The position numbers and the translations under genes are program-made. Of a stretch of 36,614 nt of DNA, positions 1 to 7,631 are shown piece by piece. The notes under the pieces are model-generated. The model made no database searches. It was not told the DNA's origin and was given only the letters and a program-made list of their open reading frames with translations. This DNA is from Mageeibacillus sp. UBA1212. Its GTDB lineage: Bacteria > Bacillota > Clostridia > UBA1212. Where the stretch lies: NCBI GenBank assembly GCA_002309655.1, contig DBXM01000043.1, forward strand, positions 1-36,614, written 5' to 3'. The number at the start of each line of letters is the position of its first letter. Positions within the stretch are counted from its first letter, which is position 1.

Positions 1-834
1 GTTCCACTCGTTCAGGATGGATTCGGCCTTCCGGTAGCCGTGGCGGTCGAGCATGTCGCGGAATGTCCGGGCCCGGGCCGCGGGGCGTTCCGGGTCGGTG
101 GCGTAGCAATGCCATGAGAAAAAGTCGATCGGCACCCGTCGCTTGCGCATCTCCGTTAGAAAAAGCTCGGTCCACTTCTCACTTCCCGCGATAGCGGGAC
201 CGCCGATTCTGAGATGGGGGAAGCACCGTTTGAGATGCTTTGCGGCGACGGCGAAGAGCTCGAAGAACTGAGTGGTCGTCCCGTACCAGAAGCCAGCCCC
301 TTCGTTTACGCTCACGCCGTCGAGCGGGACGCGGAGGTCCGGCTCGTTCCAGATCTCCCAGTAGCGGATCTTGTGGTAAAAGCCGTCTGCCCACCCTTCG
401 GTGTAGTGGCGGATGACGCCCTCGCAGATTCTCGCCCATTTTAGATTGTCGGCCGGCGGGAACACGCGGTACGCCTTGATCTCGACGAAATTCTCGATCG
501 AGACGCCAAGCCTGAAAACGGGCTCGACGGACGCTTCCATGAGCGCGGAAATGAGCATGTCCGTGAACGTGAAATCGTACGAAGCGGGGTCTTCGGGGCC
601 CTTACCGAAATCCGGGAACAGGTTCGGAATGTCGACGAACATCGACCCGCCGAACCACCCGCCAACGTCGTGCAGACGCGAAAACGGAATTCCCGCATCG
701 GTCAGGTATCGGAACATCGAGAAGTCGAGGCCGTAAAACGGCGGCTGTCCTACACCGTGCAGGGGCTTCACAGGCCCTTTCTTTTCGGAAAAATCAACTT
801 GAATCTTTAGCGTTTCGGGAGCGGTGTCACTCAT
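1..834 (-). CDS. GH39-type glycoside hydrolase, C-terminus cut by window edge
   Basis: An open frame runs from an ATG at 834 leftwards off the window, giving 278 visible codons and no stop. The start is preceded by AAGGAG with good spacing. Residues 159-166 read WEIWNEPD, the hallmark acid/base segment of clan GH-A enzymes (Glu164 the likely proton donor). Near the cut, LNEWN places Glu276 where GH39 beta-xylosidases carry the nucleophile. The N-terminus has the early GH39-like segments (HGVGQPPF, RLHDVGGWFGGSMF). There is no signal peptide, so a cytoplasmic enzyme acting on imported beta-xylosides or similar oligosaccharides is likely. The substrate cannot be fixed from the sequence, and related clan GH-A families (e.g. 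GH5, GH30) are less likely. It is divergent from the flavodoxin-like gene at 1056. Confidence 0.82.
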   Translation of the reverse strand, partial: MSDTAPETLKIQVDFSEKKGPVKPLHGVGQPPFYGLDFSMFRYLTDAGIPFSRLHDVGGWFGGSMFVDIPNLFPDFGKGPEDPASYDFTFTDMLISALMEASVEPVFRLGVSIENFVEIKAYRVFPPADNLKWARICEGVIRHYTEGWADGFYHKIRYWEIWNEPDLRVPLDGVSVNEGAGFWYGTTTQFFELFAVAAKHLKRCFPHLRIGGPAIAGSEKWTELFLTEMRKRRVPIDFFSWHCYATDPERPAARARTFRDMLDRHGYRKAESILNEWN

Positions 835-868
835 CTTTTTGTCTCCTTCCGGATGCCGGTTTTCTAAT

Positions 869-897
869 ATGATACCACATTCCCGGGCGATTCGGAA
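869..897 (-). promoter_or_regulatory. Probable sigma-A promoter for the GH39-type gene
   Basis: On the minus strand TTCCGA (892-897) and TATCAT (869-874) are separated by 17 bases, about 35 bases upstream of the ATG at 834. The -10 box is good and the -35 weak. Confidence 0.5.
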
Positions 898-958
898 CAG
901 TGTTTGCGAAAATAAGGCGGAACGCAGGCAGAACGCGCCGGCCCGGCTCACTGGAATA

Positions 959-987
959 TTGAAAAACTGCTGAAAAACGAATAGAAT
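959..987 (+). promoter_or_regulatory. Probable sigma-A promoter for the flavodoxin-like gene
   Basis: TTGAAA (959-964), a 17-base spacer and TAGAAT (982-987) lie about 70 bases upstream of the ATG at 1056. The divergent promoter at 869-897 shares this intergenic region. Confidence 0.55.
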
Positions 988-1055
988 ACCTGTAGAAAAC
1001 GCACGCCGGCGAGAACGACGCCTCCAACGCCGCGCCGGAGAAAAGGGGATTTGAC

Positions 1056-1496
1056 ATGTCGAAATTGTTCATTTACTACAGCTTCAGCGGAAACGGTGAC
1101 GCGGTCGCCGCAAAACTCGCCGGAAAGGGCTTTGAAATCAGGAAGGTCGAGTCGGAGTTCAAACTGAGCCGGAGGTTGTTCCCGCAGATGATGAAGGGCG
1201 GCTTTTCCGCCGCAATCGGGCAGAAACCGGCCCTCACCGGCTACGACCCCGACGTAAGCGGCTACGACGAGGTCTGGGTCGGCGCACCTGTCTGGAACGC
1301 GCGCCTCGCGAGCCCGGTCAACACGGTCCTGAGGGACACCGACTTTTCCGGGAAAAAACTGACGTTCGTGCTGTACAGCGGCAGCGGCTTCGCGAAGAAC
1401 GCCGACGCGCGCCTGAGGAAAGAGTACCCGGACGCGAGAATAATCCACCTCCGGCAGCCGAAGGACGTGCCGGAGGAGCTCGCAAAACTTGATTGA
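1056..1496 (+). CDS. Flavodoxin-like protein
   Basis: A 146-residue single-domain protein, about the size of short-chain flavodoxins. The N-terminal strand and loop (FIYYSFSGNGDAVA, residues 4-17) has the serine/glycine-rich shape of a flavodoxin phosphate-binding loop. A second conserved stretch, YDEVWVGAPVWNARLASPVNT (about 70-90), matches the flavodoxin/NADPH-dependent FMN reductase fold (the Trp-containing GxPVW segment next to the flavin). It probably carries FMN and acts as an electron carrier or quinone/flavin reductase. A GGAGAAAAGGGG purine tract precedes the ATG. No redox partner gene lies next to it, so the partner is unknown. Confidence 0.8.
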   Translation: MSKLFIYYSFSGNGDAVAAKLAGKGFEIRKVESEFKLSRRLFPQMMKGGFSAAIGQKPALTGYDPDVSGYDEVWVGAPVWNARLASPVNTVLRDTDFSGKKLTFVLYSGSGFAKNADARLRKEYPDARIIHLRQPKDVPEELAKLD

Positions 1497-1813
1497 TAGG
1501 AATTTGATTCTATGATGAGGGTTCTGTTCGTTCCGGCTGCTGTTTCTTTATACCTGCGGCGATATAAAGCCGGGTATTTAAGAAACGGTACTTATTTGGT
1601 TAGTTTCTTTTAAGGCAACGGCAGCAGATGTTGAAAAGAAACCCGGATTGGTAGTAATTAAAGTGGCAAATAAAGTAGCAAATAAAGTGGCAAAAAAGAG
1701 TAGCAAAAAGAAAGCAAACGGAGTATAATTCAAAATAGCGGAGAGCAGTTAGCTGACCAAGCAAGCGAAAAACTGTTCAAATCTAACAATTGATGTTTAG
1801 GAGGCGTGGAGCA
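1497..1813. other. AT-rich intergenic segment at the edge of a probable insert
   Basis: About 315 bases without a convincing gene. It holds the 12-base repeats at 1659-1706, a TATAAT box at 1724-1729 (weak TAGCAA 17 bases upstream) and the AGGAGG at 1799-1804 serving the next gene. One frame stays open from 1582 to the TAA at 1726-1728 and reads as a lysine/alanine/valine-rich tail with no ATG start. This could be the decayed end of a lost gene. Composition shifts here from the GC-rich surroundings to AT-rich. Confidence 0.5.
1659..1706 (+). repeat. Short tandem repeat, 12-base unit
   Basis: Units taaagtggcaaa (1659-1670), taaagtagcaaa (1671-1682) and taaagtggcaaa (1683-1694) are followed by a degenerate fourth unit. 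In the open frame they encode repeated Asn-Lys-Val-Ala. Confidence 0.8.
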
Positions 1814-3112
1814 GTGAATATAGGAGTGGAGACTGAAAAAATAGAGTTTAAGAGGACAACGGGAGAACTCCGGGAAGGAATCACTTCATTGGCTTCTATG
1901 CTCAACAAGAATGGATATGGAATTCTGTATTTTGGGGTTAAGGACAATGGGGACGTAGTTGGTCAACAAATGGGTGATAGAACGCTTAGAGAAATATCCC
2001 AGGCAATAGCAAATTTCATTAAACCGCAGATTATACCAATTATAGAACATGAATTGATAGATGATAAAAACGTAATTAAGATTGAAGTACGTGGCTCTGA
2101 AAAACCATACTCGGCATATGGACGCTATTATATGCGATCTGCGGATGAAGATAGAGAATTGAGTCCGACAGCATTAAAGGAGTTAATAGACAGACAAGCA
2201 TCATCAGATGTTTTGACTTTGGTTCCGGCGCCTGTTCAGACGCTTACTTTTAATAAACTCAAAATTGCTTTTGTAACGGCGGGGCTGACAGTCGATCAAA
2301 CAACTTTCGAAGATAATACCGGGCTGAAAAACAGCGATGGGAAGTATAATCTAATGGCTTTTTTGCTTGCTGACGAAAATGACATCTCAATCAAAGTGGT
2401 TACTTTTGCAGGAAAAGATAAGACAGTTCTAATAAAGAGAAACGAATACGGAGGGACCTGTCTCGTTACCGCTATGGATAGGGTGTTGGATTACATGGAA
2501 TCCGTTAATGAAACTATGGTCACGATGGGCAATCACAGACGAATAGAAGAAAGACTTTTTGACATGGCCAGTTTTAAAGAAGCTTGGCAAAATGCATGTA
2601 TTCATACGAAATGGATAAAAGGGAATCCACCGGCGGTTTACGTTTTTTCAGATAGAATAGAAATCATTTCTACGGGAGGATTACCTGTAGATTTAAATAA
2701 GGAAGAGTTTTTCAAAGGAATAAGTAAGCCGGTTAATTCCAAACTTCAAAAGATATTCGGTCAATTGGGATACGTGGAACAAACAGGTCATGGCGTTCCT
2801 CTTATAATTAGTAATTATGGAAAGCAGGCTTTTGATATTACGGAGAACTTTGTTAATGTAACTATTCCGTTTAATTATGAGAAAAATGACAATAGTGTAA
2901 CTGAGCCTGATAATAAAATCAGTATTAATGATGCGGAGCGGCGAGTTATCGATTATATAAGTCATAATTCCGGTATCACGATAAAGGAAATGGTTGCTGC
3001 AAGTGGATACTCTGACGGATATATAAGAAAAGTACTTGCAGCATTAAAGAGGAAAAAGGTGATTGAACGTCGTGGCGGAAATAAAACCGGGAAATGGGCT
3101 GTATTAAGATAA
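1814..3112 (+). CDS. AlbA_2/Schlafen-type putative DNA-binding ATPase-like regulator
   Basis: A 432-residue protein from a GTG at 1814. I chose this start because AGGAGG (1799-1804) lies 9 bases upstream; the longer reading from a TTG at 1790 would translate through that site. The N-terminal AlbA_2 domain (residues about 1-120) shows the EFKRTTGEL start, then SLASMLNKNGYGILYFGVKDNG. The middle and C-terminal part has the divergent HATPase_c_4-like segment (RRIEERLFDMASFKEAWQNA, DRIEIISTGGLP, YVEQTGHGVPLI). A winged helix (about 370-432, ITIKEMVAASGYSDGYIRKVL) closes the protein. Proteins of this architecture are usually called transcriptional regulators, and many are linked to mobile or defence islands. 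Base composition and codon use are AT-rich, unlike both neighbours, which suggests recent transfer. Its target is unknown. Confidence 0.85.
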   Translation: MNIGVETEKIEFKRTTGELREGITSLASMLNKNGYGILYFGVKDNGDVVGQQMGDRTLREISQAIANFIKPQIIPIIEHELIDDKNVIKIEVRGSEKPYSAYGRYYMRSADEDRELSPTALKELIDRQASSDVLTLVPAPVQTLTFNKLKIAFVTAGLTVDQTTFEDNTGLKNSDGKYNLMAFLLADENDISIKVVTFAGKDKTVLIKRNEYGGTCLVTAMDRVLDYMESVNETMVTMGNHRRIEERLFDMASFKEAWQNACIHTKWIKGNPPAVYVFSDRIEIISTGGLPVDLNKEEFFKGISKPVNSKLQKIFGQLGYVEQTGHGVPLIISNYGKQAFDITENFVNVTIPFNYEKNDNSVTEPDNKISINDAERRVIDYISHNSGITIKEMVAASGYSDGYIRKVLAALKRKKVIERRGGNKTGKWAVLR

Positions 3113-3170
3113 ACGATAGTTAATAATGCAGGAATCCGGGTATAGAAAGGCATCCAGACCCCGATAAAAC

Positions 3171-3653
3171 ATGAAAAACGATATGATTAAGATACTGTTC
3201 GTCTGCCACGGCAACATCTGCCGCAGCCCAATGGCGGAGTTTGTTTTAAAGGATACAGTCCGGCGGCACGGGCTTGAAGACGTTTACGAGATTTCGTCGG
3301 CGGCGACGAGTTACGAGGAGATTGGGAATTCGGTTTACCCGCCGGCGAGGAAGAAACTTGCCGAACATGGGATCGGTTGCGCGGGCCACCATGCGCGGCG
3401 GATGACGAAGGCGGACTACGGCCGTTACGACCTCGTCGTCTGCATGGATCGCGCCAACGTCAGAAACGTGCGGGCGATAACCGGCGGCGACCCGGACGGA
3501 AAAATCGTTCTGTTGCTCGATTTTACGGACAGAAAAGGGCAGGAAGTCGCCGACCCGTGGTACACCGGGAATTTTGACGAGGCGTGGGACGACATTGCCG
3601 AAGGGTGCGCGGGGCTTTTCGAGAGCACGCGCGGTGCGGACCGCGGGAATTGA
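3171..3653 (+). CDS. Low-molecular-weight protein tyrosine phosphatase
   Basis: 160 residues, the usual length of the family. The P-loop VCHGNICRS (Cys12, five residues, Arg18-Ser19) is the C-x5-R-S active site. The late ADPWYTGNFDEAWDDI segment supplies the general-acid Asp-Pro motif. It hydrolyses phosphotyrosine, or possibly phosphoarginine, in the cytoplasm; the two cannot be separated by eye. No strong Shine-Dalgarno sequence precedes the ATG at 3171, and an ATG at 3183 (MIKILFV) is an equally possible start. GC-rich composition resumes here after the AT-rich insert. Downstream genes 3732 and 4133 lie on the same strand. Confidence 0.9.
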   Translation: MKNDMIKILFVCHGNICRSPMAEFVLKDTVRRHGLEDVYEISSAATSYEEIGNSVYPPARKKLAEHGIGCAGHHARRMTKADYGRYDLVVCMDRANVRNVRAITGGDPDGKIVLLLDFTDRKGQEVADPWYTGNFDEAWDDIAEGCAGLFESTRGADRGN

Positions 3654-3731
3654 TTCTTGAAATTTGAGAAGAACGGTGAACAAAGAAGCCGGCGGAGTGT
3701 TGTTTTTGACTGAACCGGGGAGGTTTTCGAT

Positions 3732-4136
3732 ATGGTTTTGTATTGCGACAACTGTTTTGAACCTTTTGAAGGGGAGCGCTGCCCGCACTGCGGCAGGAAA
3801 AAAGCGCGCGAGGCGAGGGCGGACGACCTTTGCTTCCTGACCGAGCAGAATATTATCTGGGGCGGAATGCTGGCCGGCGCGCTGGAGGAGAACGGCATAT
3901 ATTATGTTGCGCAGAACGTTCTCGGCGCGGGGCTGGCTTTCAAAACGGGCCTTTTGAGCGAGCGGGTGCGCTACTACGTGTTTTTTGAGCGGCTGCAGGA
4001 TGCGCGGGACATTGTCACGCAAATCTGCCCTTCGCCGGACGGCGGGAACGAAGACGGTTTCGAAGAAGATGCCTTTGAGTACGAAGATTCTTTCGAGGAC
4101 GAAGGAGACGGCACGGAGGGAGGCGCTGAAGAGTGA
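3732..4136 (+). CDS. Zinc-ribbon protein with a DUF2007-like region
   Basis: 134 residues, start preceded by GGGGAGG. The N-terminus has a two-knuckle zinc ribbon, YCDNCFEPFEGERCPHCG (CxxC...CxxC, residues 4-21). The middle part (LEENGIYYVAQNVLGAGLAF, then VRYYVFFERLQDARDIV) resembles the small DUF2007 'putative signal transducing protein' fold. The C-terminus is a very acidic tail rich in Glu, Asp and Gly. The stop overlaps the GTG start of the alpha/beta hydrolase by three bases, so the pair is probably translationally coupled. No enzymatic motif is visible and the function is unknown. Confidence 0.75.
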   Translation: MVLYCDNCFEPFEGERCPHCGRKKAREARADDLCFLTEQNIIWGGMLAGALEENGIYYVAQNVLGAGLAFKTGLLSERVRYYVFFERLQDARDIVTQICPSPDGGNEDGFEEDAFEYEDSFEDEGDGTEGGAEE

Positions 4137-4888
4137 CCTTTCATGAATTCGGCGAGCCTTCCCGGGACACGGTCGTTCTGCTCCACGGCGGCGGTCTGTC
4201 GTGGTGGAATTTCCGCGAAGTTGCGGAGCTGCTTCAAAACGGTTTTCACGTCGTAGTTCCGGTGCTGGACGGTCACGCCGGCAGCGACCGCGGGTTCACG
4301 TCGATCGAGGACAACGCGGAGGAGATCATTTCTTTTATCGACGAACGTTTCGGCGGGCACGTGAAGCTTGTCGGAGGGCTGTCTCTCGGCGCGCAGGTGC
4401 TTGTGGAGATGCTCTGCCGGCACGGTGACGTCTGTTCTTATGCGGTCGTCGAGAGCGCAGCCGTCATTCCTTCACCGGTGACGAACCTGCTGACCGGTCC
4501 GGCGTTCGGCCTTAGCTACGGTCTCGTGAAGAACAGGTCCTTCGCGAAGCTTCAGTTCAAGTCGCTCAAGATCAAGCCGGAGCTTTTCGAAGATTATTAC
4601 CGCGACACCTGCGCGATTTCGAAGGCGGACATGGTGGCGTTCATGAAGGCGAGCACCGGTTACCGGCTGAAGGACACGTTCGGGAGCGTCGCGGCACAGG
4701 TGTTCGTTTTTTACGGCGGGAAGGAGACCCGGGTGATCCGGCGCTCGGCGGAAGAGATGCGTAAAGCGCTTCCGGGATGCACTGTCAGGCGGCTTGAGGG
4801 CCTTTATCACGGCGAGTTTTCGATAAACCGGGCGGGCGAGTATGCGGAAACTCTGAAAACGATTCTCGAAGAGGGCGGCGTTCGCTAA
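4133..4888 (+). CDS. Alpha/beta hydrolase
   Basis: 251 residues starting at a GTG that overlaps the TGA of the upstream gene. The features of the fold appear in order: the oxyanion-hole motif LLHGGG (about residues 14-19), the nucleophile elbow GLSLGA (G-x-S-x-G, near residue 83), a late acidic residue after the FYGGKE strand (about 200), and the catalytic His in LYHGEFS (about 226). It is probably a cytoplasmic esterase, lipase or thioesterase-like enzyme; the substrate cannot be inferred. The overlap with the zinc-ribbon gene suggests co-expression. Confidence 0.85.
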   Translation: MTFHEFGEPSRDTVVLLHGGGLSWWNFREVAELLQNGFHVVVPVLDGHAGSDRGFTSIEDNAEEIISFIDERFGGHVKLVGGLSLGAQVLVEMLCRHGDVCSYAVVESAAVIPSPVTNLLTGPAFGLSYGLVKNRSFAKLQFKSLKIKPELFEDYYRDTCAISKADMVAFMKASTGYRLKDTFGSVAAQVFVFYGGKETRVIRRSAEEMRKALPGCTVRRLEGLYHGEFSINRAGEYAETLKTILEEGGVR

Positions 4889-4941
4889 AGTTAGCGGGTG
4901 CGCGGCGCGGGAAGTTGCTTTCCGACTCTACGATTCGCAGG

Positions 4942-4971
4942 TTGCCTTCGCGCGTTCACGCGGTGTATCAT
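4942..4971 (+). promoter_or_regulatory. Probable promoter with small inverted repeat, upstream of HTH-superoxide reductase gene
   Basis: TTGCCT (4942-4947) and TATCAT (4966-4971) are separated by 18 bases. The spacer holds CGCGttcaCGCG (4951-4962), a short inverted repeat that could be an operator, possibly for the HTH protein encoded 20 bases further on. Confidence 0.4.
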
Positions 4972-4993
4972 TCTTGCGGAAGGAGGGACGGCT

Positions 4994-5584
4994 ATGAATC
5001 AGTACGTAACCGGAACCATGATCAAGCGCCTTCGCGAAGAGGCGGGAATGACCCAGGCGCAACTCGGCGAGAAGATTTTCGTCAGCGACAAGACGGTTTC
5101 CAAGTGGGAAACGGGCCGCGGCTACCCGGATATCACGCTTCTGGAACCGCTGGCGGCCGCGCTCGGGGTGTCTGTGATCGAGCTTTTCGCGGGAAGGGAC
5201 GTCGTCAACACAAACAGGGTGTTCAACCTGCTCAGAATGAAATTCTACGTCTGCCCGGTGTGCGGGAACGTTATTACAAGCGTCGGCGAGGCGGTGGTCA
5301 GCTGCTGCGGCATTACGCTTCCGCCGCTTGAGGCTTCAGAACCGGATGCGGAGCATGCGGCGACTGTGGAACGGATCGAGGACGAGTATTGCGTCACGCT
5401 CTCGCACGAAATGACGAAAACGCACTATGTTTCTTTTATAGCGGCGGTGCGCGACGACGGCTGCGAGGTCAGGAAGCTGTACCCGGAGTGGGGCGCGGAG
5501 GCGCGGTTCCCGATAAACGGGACGAGAATGTTCTACTGGTACTGCAACAGGCACGGGCTGTTCGTTCAGCGTGTCAGAAAGTGA
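4994..5584 (+). CDS. XRE-type HTH fused to desulfoferrodoxin/superoxide reductase-like domain
   Basis: 196 residues from the ATG at 4994, which has AGGAGG upstream; the longer open frame from 4898 starts in the promoter and is rejected. Residues 8-67 are a Cro/C1-type HTH (IKRLREEAGMTQAQLGEKI, VSKWETGRGYPD). Residues 84-196 align by motif with desulfoferrodoxin. The rubredoxin-like iron centre would use Cys87, Cys90, Cys104 and Cys105. The active-site iron ligands would be His121, His138, His144, Cys184 and His187 (HEMTKTHY and YCNRHGLF). All nine metal ligands are present. The Lys that normally precedes the first active-site His is Glu120, and the following Val-Pro is Ala-Ala. Likely role: a regulator whose DNA binding responds to superoxide or iron redox state, with or without catalysis. 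No rubredoxin gene is adjacent. Confidence 0.88.
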   Translation: MNQYVTGTMIKRLREEAGMTQAQLGEKIFVSDKTVSKWETGRGYPDITLLEPLAAALGVSVIELFAGRDVVNTNRVFNLLRMKFYVCPVCGNVITSVGEAVVSCCGITLPPLEASEPDAEHAATVERIEDEYCVTLSHEMTKTHYVSFIAAVRDDGCEVRKLYPEWGAEARFPINGTRMFYWYCNRHGLFVQRVRK

Positions 5585-5599
5585 GAATACCTATTTTTA

Positions 5600-5650
5600 G
5601 GGAAAAAGAAGGGCGACCTCGCGCAACCGAAACAGTCGCGGGAGCCGCCC
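5600..5650 (-). terminator. Rho-independent terminator for the minus-strand lipoprotein operon
   Basis: An imperfect hairpin has GGGCG at 5611-5615 pairing with CGCCC at 5646-5650, with inner CTC/GAG and CGCG pairings. On the minus strand it is followed by a T-rich run (TTCTTTTT) at 5600-5610. It sits between convergent genes. Confidence 0.6.
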
Positions 5651-5671
5651 TAACTCATATTGTTACAAGTC

Positions 5672-6208
5672 TTATTTTGAAATCTTCAAAGCGCCTGTCG
5701 ATGCGGTGAAGCTGACGGTGACGGTGTAGCCGTTCCCGTTCGAGGCGGTGTAGCTGTAGATTGTCATGCCCATGACGGTTTCGTCCTGAAGCTCGGGGTC
5801 GACGGTGAAGCCGGCCTCCTTGACCTTCTCGGCGTACGCCTTGACCTCCTCAGCCGTTGCGTTCATGAACGCCGCCGTGAACGATTCGTCCTCTTCGTCG
5901 AGAGACACCGCCAGCAGCTTGAAGTCCGGCTTCGGAACCTGCTTCGTGTATTCGTTGTCGGGCCATTCGGCGTTCCCGAAATCGGGAATCTGATAGGGGT
6001 TTTCGCCGGGGTCGGCATCGGGCGCCGCCGTGGGCGGGTTGAGCGACTTGCCGCCGGTAACGTAGGCGTTGCCGGTGCCGTCCTTCCTGGTGAGGGGCGC
6101 GTCGTTGTCGAGACCGGACAGGTGCGACAGGAAAGAACAGCCGGTGAGTGTGACTGCCAAAAGAAGAACGAGCGCGAGAACATTAATAATCAAGAGAGTT
6201 TTTTTCAT
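5672..6208 (-). CDS. Small lipoprotein, third gene of the 8573-5672 operon
   Basis: 178 residues with a lipoprotein signal: MKKTLLIIN, a hydrophobic core, then lipobox LTGC with the acylated Cys near residue 24. A low-complexity Pro/Asn/Gly-rich linker follows. The C-terminal domain of about 90 residues ends in alternating strands (NGYTVTVSFTASTGALKISK) and has the sequence VKAYAEKVKEAGFTVDPE, which resembles the small alpha/beta 'DUF' domains common in clostridial lipoproteins. It starts 15 bases after the previous gene's stop behind AGAGAGGAG. I do not recognise a specific family; it is anchored on the outer face of the membrane. Confidence 0.75.
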   Translation of the reverse strand: MKKTLLIINVLALVLLLAVTLTGCSFLSHLSGLDNDAPLTRKDGTGNAYVTGGKSLNPPTAAPDADPGENPYQIPDFGNAEWPDNEYTKQVPKPDFKLLAVSLDEEDESFTAAFMNATAEEVKAYAEKVKEAGFTVDPELQDETVMGMTIYSYTASNGNGYTVTVSFTASTGALKISK

Positions 6209-6223
6209 GATGCTTCTCCTCTC

Positions 6224-7627
6224 TTACTCAGCCATGTCGACGACAAGCGTCAGTCCAATGTAGCCGCGCACGTCGATGTTCGGGTAGGGGTCGTCGTCGG
6301 TGTTGGTCGACTCGAAAGTCTCCCCGTTGATTGTCACGAGAATAGAGTGGTCCTGGTGGTACGCGGTGCCTGTCTCGGAATCGGTAATGTCGGTCCACGT
6401 AAGCGTTTCCGTCGCGGCTTCGCCTTTTTGCTGCAACACGCTCACGTAATCGTGAAGGACTCTGTTGCGGGTCACGTCAAGCGCCATCGTGTTCAGTTTC
6501 AGCTCGAAAACGCCGCCCAGCGATTCGGACCTGTCGAGGGTCACGTAAACGTTCCCGCCGCTGAGAGTCGTCTCGTTCACGGACGGCCTGTTGACGGAAT
6601 GCGAGACAACGGTCCAGTACATCGAAGCCGGCACGTGCCCCATGGTCTCCTTGAGCTTATTGTTGTAATACTCCGCCAGCAGTTTCGCGAAGTTCCTGTC
6701 GTGGTCCTCGAGCGAGACGTCGACCTTGAGCTCGAAGGTGCCCTGATAGGTGCCGGCGGGGGAATCGAAGTTGCCGTCGTTTTTCCTGAGAACGATATCC
6801 GACGTGTAGATGTAAGGCGCGTTGATGTCGGGGGCGCCGCGGTAGAGCTGCGTTTCGACAACCTGGTCCTGAATGCGGACCGTCCAGGCGGTCTTCTTGC
6901 GCGTCTCGTTCCTGACGATTGAATTGAGGCGGGCGCTGAACTCGCGGAAACGTGCGTTCGCTTCACTGAGCTCGACGATGTTTTTGTACTTTTCCTGATC
7001 GCGCTTGAACTGGTCGACCGTCAGGAATACCCCGTTGACGACCATTCCCTGGGCGAAGCCGCTGACCGAGGTCGGAACGGGAGAGAGAGTTGACGCGCCG
7101 GGAAGCTGACCCGACGAGATCATGCCGACAACAGTCGTGACCGCGTCCGAACCGCCGTAGGAGGGAAGCTGACCCTGCAGAAGGTCCGCGACCTTGTCCA
7201 TGCCGACGAGTGCCAGCCAGTTTTTGATGATGCGTTCCTGCTCCTCCGGCGTGAAGGAGAGCTTGCTTTTAAGGGAATCGATTTTCAGCTTGTCGTCGAC
7301 CGCGTTCTCGGGGCTCTTGTAGCCCGCTTCGGAGGCGGCTTTTTTGATTGCGTCGAGAATGTCCTCGTCGGTGAGCTTGCCCTCGAGGGAGCAGGTGCCC
7401 TTCAGCTTGATTTCTTTCTGATTCGAGACGGAAACGAGAAGCTCGGCGGGGTAGGAGTCTCTGCCGCGGGGCCCGGGAATGCTTGTCGGACGCAGGTGCG
7501 AGAGCCAGGACTGTTCCTGAAGGCTGATCGCGTTCGCGGACAGGGGCGTGGCGGAACGCGTGCAGAAAAGCGACGCGACGACGCACAGAATCAATACGAA
7601 TACGGCGGGTTTAACGAACTTTTTCAT
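6224..7627 (-). CDS. Exported protein of unknown function, middle gene of operon
   Basis: 467 residues. An N-terminal signal sequence (MKKFVKPAVFVLILCVVASLF) is probably cleaved near residue 30. I see no enzymatic motif. The region at about 60-140 is helical (EDILDAIKKAASEAGY, SFTPEEQERIIKNWLAL). A Ser/Pro/Gly-rich stretch spans about 155-195. The C-terminal half alternates strands (WTVRIQDQVVETQLYR, YIYTSDIVLRKNDGNF, GTFELKVDVSLEDHDRNFAKLLAEYYNN), suggesting a beta-rich extracellular domain. The Shine-Dalgarno AGGAGGG lies inside the last codons of the upstream gene (its terminal Gly-Gly), giving tight translational coupling to the TPR lipoprotein. Confidence 0.75.
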   Translation of the reverse strand: MKKFVKPAVFVLILCVVASLFCTRSATPLSANAISLQEQSWLSHLRPTSIPGPRGRDSYPAELLVSVSNQKEIKLKGTCSLEGKLTDEDILDAIKKAASEAGYKSPENAVDDKLKIDSLKSKLSFTPEEQERIIKNWLALVGMDKVADLLQGQLPSYGGSDAVTTVVGMISSGQLPGASTLSPVPTSVSGFAQGMVVNGVFLTVDQFKRDQEKYKNIVELSEANARFREFSARLNSIVRNETRKKTAWTVRIQDQVVETQLYRGAPDINAPYIYTSDIVLRKNDGNFDSPAGTYQGTFELKVDVSLEDHDRNFAKLLAEYYNNKLKETMGHVPASMYWTVVSHSVNRPSVNETTLSGGNVYVTLDRSESLGGVFELKLNTMALDVTRNRVLHDYVSVLQQKGEAATETLTWTDITDSETGTAYHQDHSILVTINGETFESTNTDDDPYPNIDVRGYIGLTLVVDMAE

Positions 7628-7631
7628 CTTT

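Noticed and set aside
1659..1706. Possible CRISPR or iteron array
   Set aside because: Only three to four 12-base units with no spacers, and no adjacent cas or replication initiator gene.
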